NCBI RefSeq assembly: GCF_009827655.1
Contig: NZ_WTYV01000006.1
Coordinates: forward strand, 124,001-188,000
Source: Alteraurantiacibacter buctensis
GTDB taxonomy: Bacteria > Pseudomonadota > Alphaproteobacteria > Sphingomonadales > Sphingomonadaceae
Reading direction: 5' to 3'
Length of the DNA: 64,000 bases
The position numbers were made by a program, and so were the translations under genes. Shown here piece by piece: positions 8,765 through 17,903 of this stretch. Under the pieces are notes generated by a model. The model did not search any database. It saw nothing but the letters and a program-made list of their open reading frames with translations, and was not told the DNA's origin. Each line of letters begins with the position of its first letter. The stretch's first letter is position 1.

Positions 8765-9064
8765 TCAGATCACCCAGTTGAGTGCGGCAGGATCGGCCGG
8801 CTTCAGCGTCAGGTCCGGGCGCACGGTGGGGCCCAGGGCGCGGACGCGATCCTTGATGTGGGCGGGGCGCACGTGGCCCCCGGCATCGCGCGTGGCGTCA
8901 ATAGCGTAGGAGGCGTTCACCCGGCGGGCGGCCTCCTCCACGGCCAGGATCGTATCGGCATCATCGCCCACGTCCACCGCGTCATCCACGTTCAAAGACC
9001 AGCCCTGCCCGTCCCACCAGGTGACGGCGCCGGACTTCAGGTCGTTTCCGGTCAGGATCTTCAC
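8765..9064 (-). CDS. DUF2849 family protein
   Basis: 99 residues, small soluble protein. The opening K-I-L-T-G-N-D-L-K-S-G-A-V-T-W-W and the mid-chain pattern of alternating acidic and aliphatic residues match the DUF2849 family, which sits immediately upstream of cysI in alphaproteobacteria. It starts 4 bases inside the end of cobA and ends 1 base before cysI. Biochemical role unknown; context ties it to sulfite reduction. Confidence 0.8.
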   Translation of the reverse strand: MKILTGNDLKSGAVTWWDGQGWSLNVDDAVDVGDDADTILAVEEAARRVNASYAIDATRDAGGHVRPAHIKDRVRALGPTVRPDLTLKPADPAALNWVI

Positions 9065-9819
9065 TTGCCCTCCAGTTCGAATGCTTGGGTCGCACCTAGC
9101 GCGACAGTTGCGGCGGTGACTTCGCCGATGATGATGAGTGCGGGGCTGACAACCTTTTCCGCCGCCACCAGGTCAGGCAGGGCGGCCAGTGACCCGCGTA
9201 GCACCCGCATCTGGGCGCGTGCGGCGTTCTCGATCACAGCCACCGGCATGTCCGGCGCAAGGCCGTCGGCCATCAGCTTTTCGGCGATCTGCGGCGCGGT
9301 GGACACGCCCATGTAGATGACGAGGGTGCGGCCAACGCCCGCCAGGCCGGCCCAGTTCTGCTCGGCCAGGCCCTTGCACTGGCCGGCCACGAACGAAACG
9401 ATGCTGGCATGGTCGCGGTGGGTCAGCGGGATTTGCGCGGCGGCAGCGGCACCGTTGGCGGACGAGATGCCGGGGACCACTTCCACGGCAATGCCACGGG
9501 CGTGGGCAAACTCCATCTCCTCACCACCACGGCCGAAGATGAACGGATCGCCGCCCTTCAGGCGCACCACGTCGTGGCCCTTCAGCGCCTCGTCCACCAG
9601 TAGGGCGTTGATCTGGTCCTGCGGCAGCGAATGGCGCGCGCGGCTCTTGGCGACCGACACCAGCTTTGCATCGGGGCGGGCGAGGGCGAAGATTTCCGGG
9701 TCCACCAGGCCATCGTGCACGATCAGGGCCGCGCGCGAGATCAGCCGCGCGGCGCGCAGGGTCAGCAGGTCGGCCGAGCCGGGCCCTGCGCCCACGAGAT
9801 AGATGGTGCCTTTTGCCAT
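9061..9819 (-). CDS. cobA: Uroporphyrinogen-III C-methyltransferase
   Basis: 252 residues. SAM-dependent double methylation of uroporphyrinogen III to precorrin-2, needed for siroheme. Family motifs are YLVGAGPGSADLLTLRA at the N-terminus, V-R-L-K-G-G-D-P-F-I-F-G-R-G-G-E-E and V-V-P-G-I-S-S, and G-R-T-L-V-I-Y-M-G. The ATG at 9819 is chosen because the family begins just before the GAGPG motif. It lacks the CysG N-terminal oxidase/chelatase domain. Context shows the siroheme goes to CysI. Confidence 0.92.
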   Translation of the reverse strand: MAKGTIYLVGAGPGSADLLTLRAARLISRAALIVHDGLVDPEIFALARPDAKLVSVAKSRARHSLPQDQINALLVDEALKGHDVVRLKGGDPFIFGRGGEEMEFAHARGIAVEVVPGISSANGAAAAAQIPLTHRDHASIVSFVAGQCKGLAEQNWAGLAGVGRTLVIYMGVSTAPQIAEKLMADGLAPDMPVAVIENAARAQMRVLRGSLAALPDLVAAEKVVSPALIIIGEVTAATVALGATQAFELEGK

Positions 9820-9888
9820 GCGGGGGCAGATGCGCGCTGGCCGCAAAAATCGCCAGCGAGAATGGGTTGGGGGCGGGCTAGGTCAGCT

Positions 9889-10884
9889 TTAGCTGGTGCC
9901 GCTGCGGTTTGGGGTTCCCGCTTTCAGCGCGTCGGCCAGCCGGTCCAGCGCCTCGCTGTCTTTCAGGTGGAAGTCGCGCTGGGGGAAGGGGATTTCGATG
10001 CCATGCTCCTTGAACAGGTGCCACACCCGCTTGAGCACGTCGGAGCGGATGTTGCTCATCCCCTCTTCCGGATCGCTGATCCAGAAGCGAATCTCGAAGT
10101 TCACCGCACTTTCGCCAAAGCCCATCAGCAGCACCCTGGGGGCGGGGCTGGCCAGCACGCGGGGCACCTCGTCGGTGGCGCGCAGCAGCAGTTCCTCCAC
10201 CTTCACGATATCGCAGGCATAGCTGACCTGCACCGGTGCCTTCACCCGCACTTCGCGGCTGGAATAGGACCAGTTCTCAACCTGGTTGATCATCAGGTTT
10301 TCGTTGGGAATCAGGTATTCCATCTTGTCGCGCGTCACCACCGAGATGGCGCGCAGGCCGATCTTGCGGATCTGGCCATAGCTTTCGTTGCCGGCCGTAT
10401 CGGCCACCGAGATCACGTCCCCCGGCTTGATCGATCGGTCCATCAGCAGGATGATCCCGGCGATCAGGTTGCCGAAGGTCTTCTGCAGCCCGAACCCGAT
10501 GGCGAGGCCGAACGCGCCCGAGAACACCGCCAGCGCGGTCAGGTCGATGCCCAGCAGGTCGATCCCGACCATGATGGCCAGCGCCCAGACGGCGATGGTG
10601 ACCAGCTTTTCGCCCAGCAGCCGCTGGCCGGGATCGAGCCTGGTGACATGCCCGAAGCTGCGCGCGGCCAGCTTCGAACCCAGCCGGGCAAACGCGAACA
10701 TGCCCAGCAGCACCAGCAGCACCACCAGCACGCTCCACAAGGAGAAGCGGGTGTCGTTGACGGTGAAGCCCCAGGCATCAAGCTGGTTGATCACATCGGC
10801 GACGGTGTTGCTGCGGCTGGACACGGCATCGCGCAGGGCATCCGCCTCGGCGATGTCACTGGGGCCGGCAGCGGGACGGGTCAT
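9889..10884 (-). CDS. MscS-family mechanosensitive ion channel
   Basis: 331 residues, inner membrane. A transmembrane segment lies near residues 48-66. It is followed by a hydrophobic pair ending in the Gly/Ala-rich pore helix (GAFGLAIGFGLQKTFGNL) and the beta domain beginning SIKPGDVISV. The C-terminal alpha/beta domain ends near I-P-F-P-Q-R-D. Length and layout match small MscS channels that open under hypo-osmotic shock. The start overlaps the metC stop by 4 bases, so it rides in the sulfur operon without an obvious metabolic link. Confidence 0.88.
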   Translation of the reverse strand: MTRPAAGPSDIAEADALRDAVSSRSNTVADVINQLDAWGFTVNDTRFSLWSVLVVLLVLLGMFAFARLGSKLAARSFGHVTRLDPGQRLLGEKLVTIAVWALAIMVGIDLLGIDLTALAVFSGAFGLAIGFGLQKTFGNLIAGIILLMDRSIKPGDVISVADTAGNESYGQIRKIGLRAISVVTRDKMEYLIPNENLMINQVENWSYSSREVRVKAPVQVSYACDIVKVEELLLRATDEVPRVLASPAPRVLLMGFGESAVNFEIRFWISDPEEGMSNIRSDVLKRVWHLFKEHGIEIPFPQRDFHLKDSEALDRLADALKAGTPNRSGTS

Positions 10885-12083
10885 CCGGCATCCATCGCGG
10901 CAAAGGCGCGCTCAAGATCGGCGATCAGGTCGGCGGGGTCTTCAAGACCGATGGAGAGGCGCAGGCCCAGCCGGTCGGCGCTGTCCCACCCGGCAGGCGG
11001 CCAGGGCGTTTCGGTCCGCACGCGGGCCGGGTCCACCGGCACCACCAGGCTTTCGAACCCGCCCCAGGAATAGCCGATGCCGAACAGGGCCAGCCCGTCG
11101 ATGAAGCGCGACCGGGCAGCGGCGTCGCGACCCTTCAGGATGAAGCTGAACAGCCCGCAGCCGCCGGTAAAGTCGCGCTGCCACAGGTCATGTCCTGGGG
11201 AGCCTTCGAGCATCGGGCACAGAACGTGGGCCACCTCGGGCCGTTCCCGCAGCCAGCGGGCGAGGGTAAGGGCGCTGGCGGTGCTGCGCTCCAGCCGCAC
11301 CGCCATCGTGCGCAGGCCGCGCAGGGCCAGCGCTGCATCATCGGGTGAGACGACGTTGCCCATCGCCTGCGCCTTCAGCCGCAGCAGTTGGTGCCAGTGC
11401 TCGCCGGCGCTGGCGCTGCCCATCATCAGGTCCGAATGGCCGCCCACGTGCTTGGTCAGGCTCATCAGCGAAATGTCGCAGCCGTGGGCAAGGGCCGCAA
11501 AGCCCAGCGGGCTGGCCCAGGTGTTGTCCAGCAGGCTGACCGCGCCTTTCTCGCGCGCGATTGCGGCCAGGGCGGGGATGTCGCACACCTCCATCGTCAG
11601 GCTGCCGGGGCTTTCCAGCAGCACGGCCCTGGTGCGGGGACAGAACCGGTCCGGAAAGGTGCCGAGGTCCAGCGGATCGAAGAAGCGGGTCTCGATCCCC
11701 AGCGGATCCAGCACGGTCCTCGCCAGCGCCCGGCTGGGTTCATAGGCGTTGTCGGTGACGAGCAGCACGTCGCCCGCCTTCAGCACCGCCAGCAGTGCCC
11801 CGGCGATGGCGGCCACCCCGCTGGGATAGAGCACGGTGCCCGCCGCGCCCGGCTCCAGCGCGGTCAGCGCATCGGCCAGCGCCCATTGGGTGGGAGCGCC
11901 GCGGCGGCCATAGTAGAACTGGCCATCGGCGTTGGCGCGGCCTGTGGCGAGGTCGGCGCTATCCGCATACAGGTGCGTGCTGGCGCGCCACACCGGCGGG
12001 TTGACCACCGCCCCGGTCCATTCCGGGCGGCGGCCTGCCTCCACCACCTGCGTGGCGGGGGCAACCGGCTTGTCGTTCTTCAC
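10881..12083 (-). CDS. metC: Cystathionine beta-lyase (PLP-dependent Cys/Met metabolism enzyme)
   Basis: 400 residues from the GTG at 12083, which follows a C-A-A-G-G ribosome-binding sequence 11 bases after the sseA stop; an upstream ATG would lie inside sseA. Gamma-family PLP fold: Y-P-S-G-V-A-A-I (cofactor phosphate), L-L-D-N-T-W-A-S-P and the PLP lysine in S-L-M-S-L-T-K-H-V-G-G-H. Cleaves cystathionine to homocysteine, pyruvate and ammonia. Related enzymes (gamma-synthase, gamma-lyase) cannot be fully excluded, but the motif set is closest to MetC. Confidence 0.85.
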   Translation of the reverse strand: MKNDKPVAPATQVVEAGRRPEWTGAVVNPPVWRASTHLYADSADLATGRANADGQFYYGRRGAPTQWALADALTALEPGAAGTVLYPSGVAAIAGALLAVLKAGDVLLVTDNAYEPSRALARTVLDPLGIETRFFDPLDLGTFPDRFCPRTRAVLLESPGSLTMEVCDIPALAAIAREKGAVSLLDNTWASPLGFAALAHGCDISLMSLTKHVGGHSDLMMGSASAGEHWHQLLRLKAQAMGNVVSPDDAALALRGLRTMAVRLERSTASALTLARWLRERPEVAHVLCPMLEGSPGHDLWQRDFTGGCGLFSFILKGRDAAARSRFIDGLALFGIGYSWGGFESLVVPVDPARVRTETPWPPAGWDSADRLGLRLSIGLEDPADLIADLERAFAAMDAG

Positions 12084-12093
12084 CGCGCCTTGC

Positions 12094-12936
12094 TCACCGG
12101 GCCGGGCCCGTTTCCTTCGGCAGGTCAGGATCGGTGCCCCATTCGCTCCAGCTCCCGTCATACAGGGCCACATCGTACTTGCCCGCCAGTTCCAGCGCGA
12201 ACAGCAGCACCGCCGCCGTCACCCCGCCGCCGCAGGTGGTGACTACCGGCTGGCCAAGGTCCACCCCCTGCGCGGCAAAGGCGGCGCGGATCTCGTCCGG
12301 TGACTTGTAGGTGCCATCGGCGTTCATCACCTGGTCGAACACCACGTTCTTCGATCCGGGAATGTGCCCGTCAGCCACGTTGGGGCGGAAATCGCCCTCC
12401 TCGCCGGTGAAGCGCCTGGCCCCGCGGGCATCGACCACCTGCTCGGCCTTGCTGGTGAGGTTGGCCACCATGTCTGCCTTGAAACGCACCGTGCCCGTGC
12501 CCGGCCCGGCGCTGAAGGGCACCGCGGCAACCGGCGTCTCGCCGCTTTCCAGCGCGCGGCCTTCCGCCTTCCACTTGCCCAGGCCGCCATCGAGGATCGC
12601 CACCTGCACCCCGTTCTGGCGCAGGATGAACCAGGCGCGGGCGGCGGTTTTCACATAGCTGTCGTCATACACCACCACGCGCGCGCCCTGCGGCACGCCG
12701 AGCGCGCCCATCTTCTGCGCGAACTGCTTGGGGGTGGGGAGCGCGGCTGGCACCGGCGAATCGGGATCGAAGAACGTGCCCAGGCCCAGGTAGCGCGCGC
12801 CGGGGATATGCGCTGCCGCAAACTCTGCCGCCGCATCGCGCCCGGCATCGGGCAGGTGGGCGGAGGCATCGAGGACGACGAGATCGGGCGAGCCAAGGTT
12901 GTCGGCCAGCCACTGCGTTGAGACAAGGTTTTCCAT
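12094..12936 (-). CDS. sseA: 3-mercaptopyruvate / thiosulfate sulfurtransferase
   Basis: 280 residues, two rhodanese domains. The N-terminal domain includes V-V-V-Y-D-D-S near residue 90. The C-terminal catalytic loop is C-G-G-G-V-T-A, where mercaptopyruvate sulfurtransferases usually have C-G-S-G-V-T-A. The start at 12936 gives the usual N-terminus [10 protein letters not shown]. First gene of the leftward sulfur block; divergent from queF with 79 bases between. Confidence 0.88.
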   Translation of the reverse strand: MENLVSTQWLADNLGSPDLVVLDASAHLPDAGRDAAAEFAAAHIPGARYLGLGTFFDPDSPVPAALPTPKQFAQKMGALGVPQGARVVVYDDSYVKTAARAWFILRQNGVQVAILDGGLGKWKAEGRALESGETPVAAVPFSAGPGTGTVRFKADMVANLTSKAEQVVDARGARRFTGEEGDFRPNVADGHIPGSKNVVFDQVMNADGTYKSPDEIRAAFAAQGVDLGQPVVTTCGGGVTAAVLLFALELAGKYDVALYDGSWSEWGTDPDLPKETGPAR

Positions 12937-13015
12937 GGCGCGGACGATAGGCCGAAGGACCGTGCGGGGCAACGCAAGCTTGCCACAGGCAGGCCAAGGC
13001 GGCATCAGGCGGGCC

Positions 13016-13477
13016 ATGAGCGATACGCCCCCCAACGTGCTGCACCTGGGGCAGCAGAGCGCACTGCCCGCTTCGCCGGAAGCGGCGGTGCTGGACTATG
13101 TGCCCAACCCGCGCCCCGGTGCGCTGTACCTGGTGCGCTTTGCCGCGCCCGAATTCACCAGCCTGTGCCCGGTCACCGGCGCGCCCGATTTTGCCCACCT
13201 GGTGATTGACTACGCGCCCGGCGAGACGATCGTGGAAAGCAAGAGCCTGAAGCTGTTCCTGGGGGCCTTTCGCAACCACAACGGCTTTCACGAGGACGTG
13301 ACCGTGGGCATCGGCCAGCGGCTGTTTTCTGAAATGGCCCCGCGCTGGCTGCGTATCGGCGGCTACTGGTATCCGCGCGGCGGCATCCCGATCGACGTGT
13401 TCTGGCAGAGCGGTGTGCCGCCTGAAGGCCTGTGGCTGCCCGACCAGGGCGTGGCCCCCTATCGCGGTCGCGGCTGA
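13016..13477 (+). CDS. queF: NADPH-dependent 7-cyano-7-deazaguanine reductase
   Basis: 153 residues, the short unimodular type of QueF. Reduces preQ0 to preQ1 in queuosine synthesis. The catalytic Cys is in [11 protein letters not shown], and the NADPH-binding signature E-S-K-S-L-K-L-F follows, then F-H-E-D. The ATG at 13016 gives the expected short N-terminus. Confidence 0.93.
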   Translation: MSDTPPNVLHLGQQSALPASPEAAVLDYVPNPRPGALYLVRFAAPEFTSLCPVTGAPDFAHLVIDYAPGETIVESKSLKLFLGAFRNHNGFHEDVTVGIGQRLFSEMAPRWLRIGGYWYPRGGIPIDVFWQSGVPPEGLWLPDQGVAPYRGRG

Positions 13478-13602
13478 TCTTCCCCGCACCGATTTTGCAG
13501 GCGCGAACCGGTTGCTTCGCACTTGCGAGATGGACTAGGAAAAACCGTAATATCTTTGCCCTATGCGGCTGCCGCAAGGTCCATCCAGGAAAGGCGAACT
13601 GA

Positions 13603-14904
13603 ATGCGTATCGTGATGATCGGCACGGGCTATGTAGGGCTGGTTTCGGGGGCCTGCTTCGCGGATTTCGGCCACCAAGTTACCTGCGTGGACAAGGACAA
13701 GGGCAAGATCGATGCCCTGCTGGCCGGCCGCATCCCGATCTTCGAGCCGGGTCTGGACCAGCTTGTGGAAAGCAACGTGGCCGCCGGGCGGCTCGATTTC
13801 ACGCTCGATATCGCGGCCGTGCTGCCGGAAGCCGACGCGGTTTTCATCGCGGTTGGCACGCCCTCGCGCCGGGGCGATGGCCATGCCGACCTGTCCTATG
13901 TCTACGCCGCCGCCGAGGAGATGGCCCCCCTGCTGCGCGATGGCGCGGTGGTGGTGGACAAGTCCACCGTTCCCGTGGGCACGGGTGACGAGGTGGAAGC
14001 GATCATCCGCCGCAAGTGCCCGGACCTGAAGTTCTCGGTCGCCTCCAACCCCGAATTCCTACGCGAAGGCGCGGCGATCGACGATTTCAAGCGCCCCGAC
14101 CGGGTAGTGATCGGAGTGAACGACGAGCACGCCGAAAAGGTGCTGCAGGAAATCTATCGCCCGCTCACCCGCAATGATTCGCCCTTGCTGGTGATGAGCC
14201 GCCGCGCGGCCGAGCTGACCAAGTATGCCGCCAACGCGTTCCTGGCCACCAAGATCAGCTTCATCAACGAGATCGCCGACCTGTGCGAGAAGGTGGGGGC
14301 CGACGTGGTCGACGTGGCCCGCGGCATCGGCACCGACAGCCGCATCGGTGGGCGCTTCCTGCAGCCGGGGCCGGGCTATGGCGGGTCGTGCTTCCCCAAG
14401 GATACGCTGGCCCTGCTGAAGACCGGGCAGGACTTTGGCGCGCCGCTGCAGATCGTCGAATCGGTGGTGAAGGTGAACGACGATCGCAAGAAGGCCATGG
14501 GCCAGAAGGTGATCAATGCCCTGGGCGGGGATGTGGCCGGCAAGACCGTGGCCCTGCTGGGCCTGACCTTCAAGGCCAACACCGACGACATGCGCGACAG
14601 CCCGGCGATCGACATCGTGGCCGCGTTGCAGGCCGCCGGCATCACGGTGCGCGGCTATGACCCGGAAGGGATGGAAACATCGAAGGCGGTGATCAGCGGC
14701 CTTCACTATTGCGATGACAGCTACCAGTGCATGGACGGGGCCGATGCCGTGGTGATCGTAACCGAATGGGACGCCTTCCGCGCGCTTGACCTGGGCCGCG
14801 CCAAGGGCCTGCTGGCCCGCCCGCTGCTGGTGGACTTGCGCAACCTCTACAGCCGCGAGGACGTGGAGAAGCAGGGGCTGGAATACGTGGCGGTGGGGCG
14901 CTAG
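13603..14904 (+). CDS. ugd: UDP-glucose 6-dehydrogenase
   Basis: 433 residues. Oxidises UDP-glucose to UDP-glucuronate for exopolysaccharide or glycolipid synthesis (sphingomonads use glucuronate in glycosphingolipids and gellan-type polymers). N-terminal Rossmann motif G-T-G-Y-V-G-L-V-S-G-A-C-F; the catalytic cysteine is in G-Y-G-G-S-C-F-P-K-D; C-terminal UDP-binding domain with F-K-A-N-T-D-D-M-R-D-S-P. Stand-alone gene. Confidence 0.95.
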   Translation: MRIVMIGTGYVGLVSGACFADFGHQVTCVDKDKGKIDALLAGRIPIFEPGLDQLVESNVAAGRLDFTLDIAAVLPEADAVFIAVGTPSRRGDGHADLSYVYAAAEEMAPLLRDGAVVVDKSTVPVGTGDEVEAIIRRKCPDLKFSVASNPEFLREGAAIDDFKRPDRVVIGVNDEHAEKVLQEIYRPLTRNDSPLLVMSRRAAELTKYAANAFLATKISFINEIADLCEKVGADVVDVARGIGTDSRIGGRFLQPGPGYGGSCFPKDTLALLKTGQDFGAPLQIVESVVKVNDDRKKAMGQKVINALGGDVAGKTVALLGLTFKANTDDMRDSPAIDIVAALQAAGITVRGYDPEGMETSKAVISGLHYCDDSYQCMDGADAVVIVTEWDAFRALDLGRAKGLLARPLLVDLRNLYSREDVEKQGLEYVAVGR

Positions 14905-14912
14905 GCCCCCTG

Positions 14913-16037
14913 CTATCGGTTTAACCGGGCGGCATAGAGCGCCATCCGGTTCCGCACCGGAGCCTCATCGCCCACATTGGCAGGCAAGCCCAGTTCCGGC
15001 AGGGTTTCGCGGGCCGCAACACTGCCGGCAGCCGGATCGGCGGCAATTGCGGCAAGGATGGCTGCCCGCTGTCCGGCAGGCAGGCGCGCTTCCAGTTCGG
15101 CAGCGACAAGCACGGGCAGGTGCGATTGCAGCGGCTCGGTGTCGTAAAGGTCGGGCACCGCCGCGATCAGCAACAAGTTGCGCGCGCGCTGGGCCGGGTC
15201 GGTTTCGGCTGCGGCGGACCATTTATCGATCTGGCGCCGCACCCGGTCAATCGCACTGGCCGTTGCCGGATTGGGCGGGACATCGGCGATCGGGGCGACC
15301 GGTCCGGCAGGCGCTGCAACGATGGCCAGATCCGCGCGGGGCATCGGCGGCGCGGGCCGCGTCCAGACCAGCGCGGCAAGGGCGATCCATGCCGCGAGAA
15401 GCACCGGCACACACCACCCCGGGCGCCGCCGCAACCAGGCCGCCAGCAGCAGGACGACCGCGCTGCCGGACAGCGTGATGAGCGCCGAGCTGGCCGCACG
15501 CGTGCCGGTTCCAGTGAGTGCGGTCTGGATCGATACGCTGGCCCATTGGGCCGGCACCAGGGCCAGCAACCAATCCGGAAAGAGGCCGGGAGCCGCTGCG
15601 GCGATGAGCAGCACCAGGGCCTGGCCGGCGGTCAATCCTGCCGCCGTCATCCAGGCCCTTGCGGACGAGACTCGCGCCAGGAACTTGCCCATGGCTGCAA
15701 AGCCGAAGCTCGTGACGATAACCGCCAGCCCGGTTGAAAACGGATGCGGCAGCGGCGGCATGCCCAGCGCCTTGGCAAGATAAATGAGGCCCACACCGGT
15801 CAGCAGGGCCAGCAGGGCACCGGCCCACAGCCGTCCCCCGATGGCTGCTGCGATCATGGCCGTACCCATCAGGCCAACCGCCAGGATCGGGCCACCCACC
15901 AGGGCCAGCGGCGCGGGTGCTGGTGCGTCAACCTGCAGCAGCAGGGCCACGGCCGGCACGGCGATGCCCGCCAGGGCGACGGATAGCCAGGCCAGCAAGG
16001 GCCGGGCTGGCGGCTGTTTGGGGACATCCGGTTTCAT
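14913..16037 (-). CDS. Hypothetical polytopic membrane protein
   Basis: 374 residues with about seven to eight predicted membrane segments in the first 240 residues. A soluble C-terminal region of about 130 residues contains a helical stretch with several dibasic sites and L-P-A-G-Q-R-A-A-I-L. No family recognised. It converges on ugd, ending 9 bases from it, and is not operonic with the FAD synthetase gene, from which it is separated by about 90 bases. Confidence 0.65.
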   Translation of the reverse strand: MKPDVPKQPPARPLLAWLSVALAGIAVPAVALLLQVDAPAPAPLALVGGPILAVGLMGTAMIAAAIGGRLWAGALLALLTGVGLIYLAKALGMPPLPHPFSTGLAVIVTSFGFAAMGKFLARVSSARAWMTAAGLTAGQALVLLIAAAAPGLFPDWLLALVPAQWASVSIQTALTGTGTRAASSALITLSGSAVVLLLAAWLRRRPGWCVPVLLAAWIALAALVWTRPAPPMPRADLAIVAAPAGPVAPIADVPPNPATASAIDRVRRQIDKWSAAAETDPAQRARNLLLIAAVPDLYDTEPLQSHLPVLVAAELEARLPAGQRAAILAAIAADPAAGSVAARETLPELGLPANVGDEAPVRNRMALYAARLNR

Positions 16038-16129
16038 CGGCCGAAGAGTGATTGATGCGGCAGAAATTGTCGAGCGGGAAGGGTGTTACGCCACCAGGCG
16101 ATGCTCGAGAATTGCTATCGGAACCTGGA

Positions 16130-16723
16130 TCAGTTGTGGGCCAACAACTGTCTTGCTGCCGCTGGATCGTCATGCAGTAATCGGCGGATACGGGAGCTGG
16201 AAATGACTTCGCCCCTGCCGCAGCAGACCGGATCAACCACTTTTACCACGAAGCGCGAGGCCAGCAGGGTGACGTCTCCGGCACTCTTCGCGCCGAAGCG
16301 GAAGTCTGCGCCGACCCAGATCTCCTGCGGGTTCAGCAGGGCGAGTTCGGCCATGAAATCCTCGGCGGTGCGGGCGGCATAGTCCCGGTCGAACGGCGCG
16401 ACCACCGCGCAGGCGACGCCAAGTCCGGCAATCTTGCGGATCTTCTCCTCGACCGGCGTAATCACCCGTGCGCCGGAAAAGAAGGCCTTGGGCGGCACAT
16501 CGAAGGTGTAAACCAGCGACGGGCAGCCCCGTTGCCGTGCCGATGCCACCGCGGACCCGATGACTTTCTGGTGTCCGCGATGCACGCCATCGAAGGCGCC
16601 GATGGCGATAACACTGGCACCCAGGCAAAGCTGTCGGGGTGCGAATACCGGCATCCTGGCAGTGTCCCGCACCGCCTGGGCGCGGTTGCCGGCATGGTCG
16701 GCCTGGCGGACGGCAGCGATCAT
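16130..16723 (-). CDS. FAD synthetase (RibF N-terminal-type nucleotidyltransferase only)
   Basis: 197 residues. It carries the adenylyl-transfer motif G-A-F-D-G-V-H-R-G-H-Q near residue 43, G-A-D-F-R-F-G mid-chain, and S-S-S-R-I-R-R-L-L near the C-terminus, as in the FMN-adenylyltransferase half of RibF. The riboflavin-kinase domain is absent. The ATG overlaps the TetR stop (ATGA), placing it last in the hpaB-hpaC-tetR operon. A dedicated FAD supply for the flavin-using enzymes of this island is a reasonable inference. The chromosomal bifunctional ribF would be elsewhere. Confidence 0.8.
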   Translation of the reverse strand: MIAAVRQADHAGNRAQAVRDTARMPVFAPRQLCLGASVIAIGAFDGVHRGHQKVIGSAVASARQRGCPSLVYTFDVPPKAFFSGARVITPVEEKIRKIAGLGVACAVVAPFDRDYAARTAEDFMAELALLNPQEIWVGADFRFGAKSAGDVTLLASRFVVKVVDPVCCGRGEVISSSRIRRLLHDDPAAARQLLAHN

Positions 16724-17409
16724 GGCCGGTCTTGGCGGAAGGACAGGATACCTGCCGCCACCATCCTGCCCAGACCGCGGGCCGCCTTGTCCCAGTCGAT
16801 CGACTTTTCATCGAGGCCCAGGACCGCCGCGAGCCTGGCCCCGTGGACCTGGGGATAGATGTAGGCGCCGTTCACCAGGGTCATGGCAAGGTACAGGTCG
16901 TGCTCGCTGCCCTGGGGCAGGAACTGGCGGGCATAGCCGATCATCCGCGCCCGCACCGGAGCCACCAGCGGGCGCACGATGGCCTTCGCCTCGTCGGCGG
17001 GATCGGCCAGGGCCTTGCAGTAGACCTGGTGGCTGGGCGTGGCGGGGCTTGCCTCGCCCGTTGCCGGGAAAGGGGCCAGCACCGGGCGGTAGAAGGCGTA
17101 AAGCAGCTCATCCAGGCCGGGACTGCCCGCCTGCTCCAGCAGGTCGAGATTGCGGTTCTGCGCCGCCTCGATCGCGGCAAAGTGCAGGCCGAACACGTCT
17201 TCGAACAGGTGCCGCTTGCCCGACCAGTTGCGGCTGAGCGAGGCAATGCTGGTGCCCGCCCGCGCGGCGATGGCGCGGATCGTGCAGCGCTCGTAGCCGG
17301 CGTCGACAAACTCCAGCGCAGCGGCCTCGATGAAGCGCGCCTTGCTTGACCCGGCCGGGGCCAGGGGAGGGGATGCCTGGTCCTCAGTCGAAGGTGTGGG
17401 ATCGTGCAT
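16720..17409 (-). CDS. TetR/AcrR-family transcriptional regulator
   Basis: 229 residues. The N-terminal helix-turn-helix is recognised in R-F-I-E-A-A-A-L-E-F-V-D-A-G-Y followed by C-T-I-R-A-I-A-A-R-A-G-T-S-I-A-S-L. The C-terminal ligand-binding helices resemble the CerR/DUF1956-type group. It overlaps the 3' end of the flavin reductase gene by 26 bases, so it is co-expressed with the monooxygenase it probably controls. Candidate regulator of the island together with the IclR protein. Confidence 0.85.
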   Translation of the reverse strand: MHDPTPSTEDQASPPLAPAGSSKARFIEAAALEFVDAGYERCTIRAIAARAGTSIASLSRNWSGKRHLFEDVFGLHFAAIEAAQNRNLDLLEQAGSPGLDELLYAFYRPVLAPFPATGEASPATPSHQVYCKALADPADEAKAIVRPLVAPVRARMIGYARQFLPQGSEHDLYLAMTLVNGAYIYPQVHGARLAAVLGLDEKSIDWDKAARGLGRMVAAGILSFRQDRP

Positions 17410-17899
17410 AGCGTCCGTCCAGATAGATCAGCCCGTCCGCGTCCTGCCTGAAATGGGTGGCGCGTACGAGTCCCCTGATCACCATGTGGCTGCCGAAGGG
17501 CTCCGCCTGGTCAACATCGCATACGATGCTGGCCAGCGCGTCGCGCAGCACGGGCACGCCGGCATCGTCGAGCGCCCAGTCCCCGGCGGCAAAGCGTGCT
17601 GCCACGTCGGAGGTGGCGAAGGCCTGGCACCAGTCCCTGCTCTCGCTGCCCAGTACGTTGATGCTGAACCGGCCGCTGTGCTCCACGGCGGGCAGCAGCG
17701 ATGCGGTGCGGTTGATGGCGATCAGCATCGACGGGGGATCGAAGCTGAGCGACATCACCGCCGTCATCACGATGCCGCGCGGCGTGCCGTCCGGGGCCAC
17801 GCTGGCCACCACGGTCACGCCACTGGCGAACCGGCGCAGTGCCTGGCGGAAGCCCTCGGTGGCCATGCCCGCGGTGGCGGGGGCGGTGAGCGTGCTCAT
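17384..17899 (-). CDS. Flavin reductase (HpaC-like) of a two-component monooxygenase
   Basis: 171 residues. NAD(P)H:flavin oxidoreductase of the flavin-reductase-like split-barrel family: F-A-S-G-V-T-V-V-A-S near residue 20, S-F-D-P-P-S-M-L-I-A-I-N, S-I-N-V-L-G and the C-terminal G-S-H segment are typical. It supplies reduced flavin to the oxygenase encoded immediately upstream; only 4 bases separate the oxygenase stop from this ATG. Confidence 0.88.
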   Translation of the reverse strand: MSTLTAPATAGMATEGFRQALRRFASGVTVVASVAPDGTPRGIVMTAVMSLSFDPPSMLIAINRTASLLPAVEHSGRFSINVLGSESRDWCQAFATSDVAARFAAGDWALDDAGVPVLRDALASIVCDVDQAEPFGSHMVIRGLVRATHFRQDADGLIYLDGRYARSHTFD

Positions 17900-17903
17900 C
17901 GCA

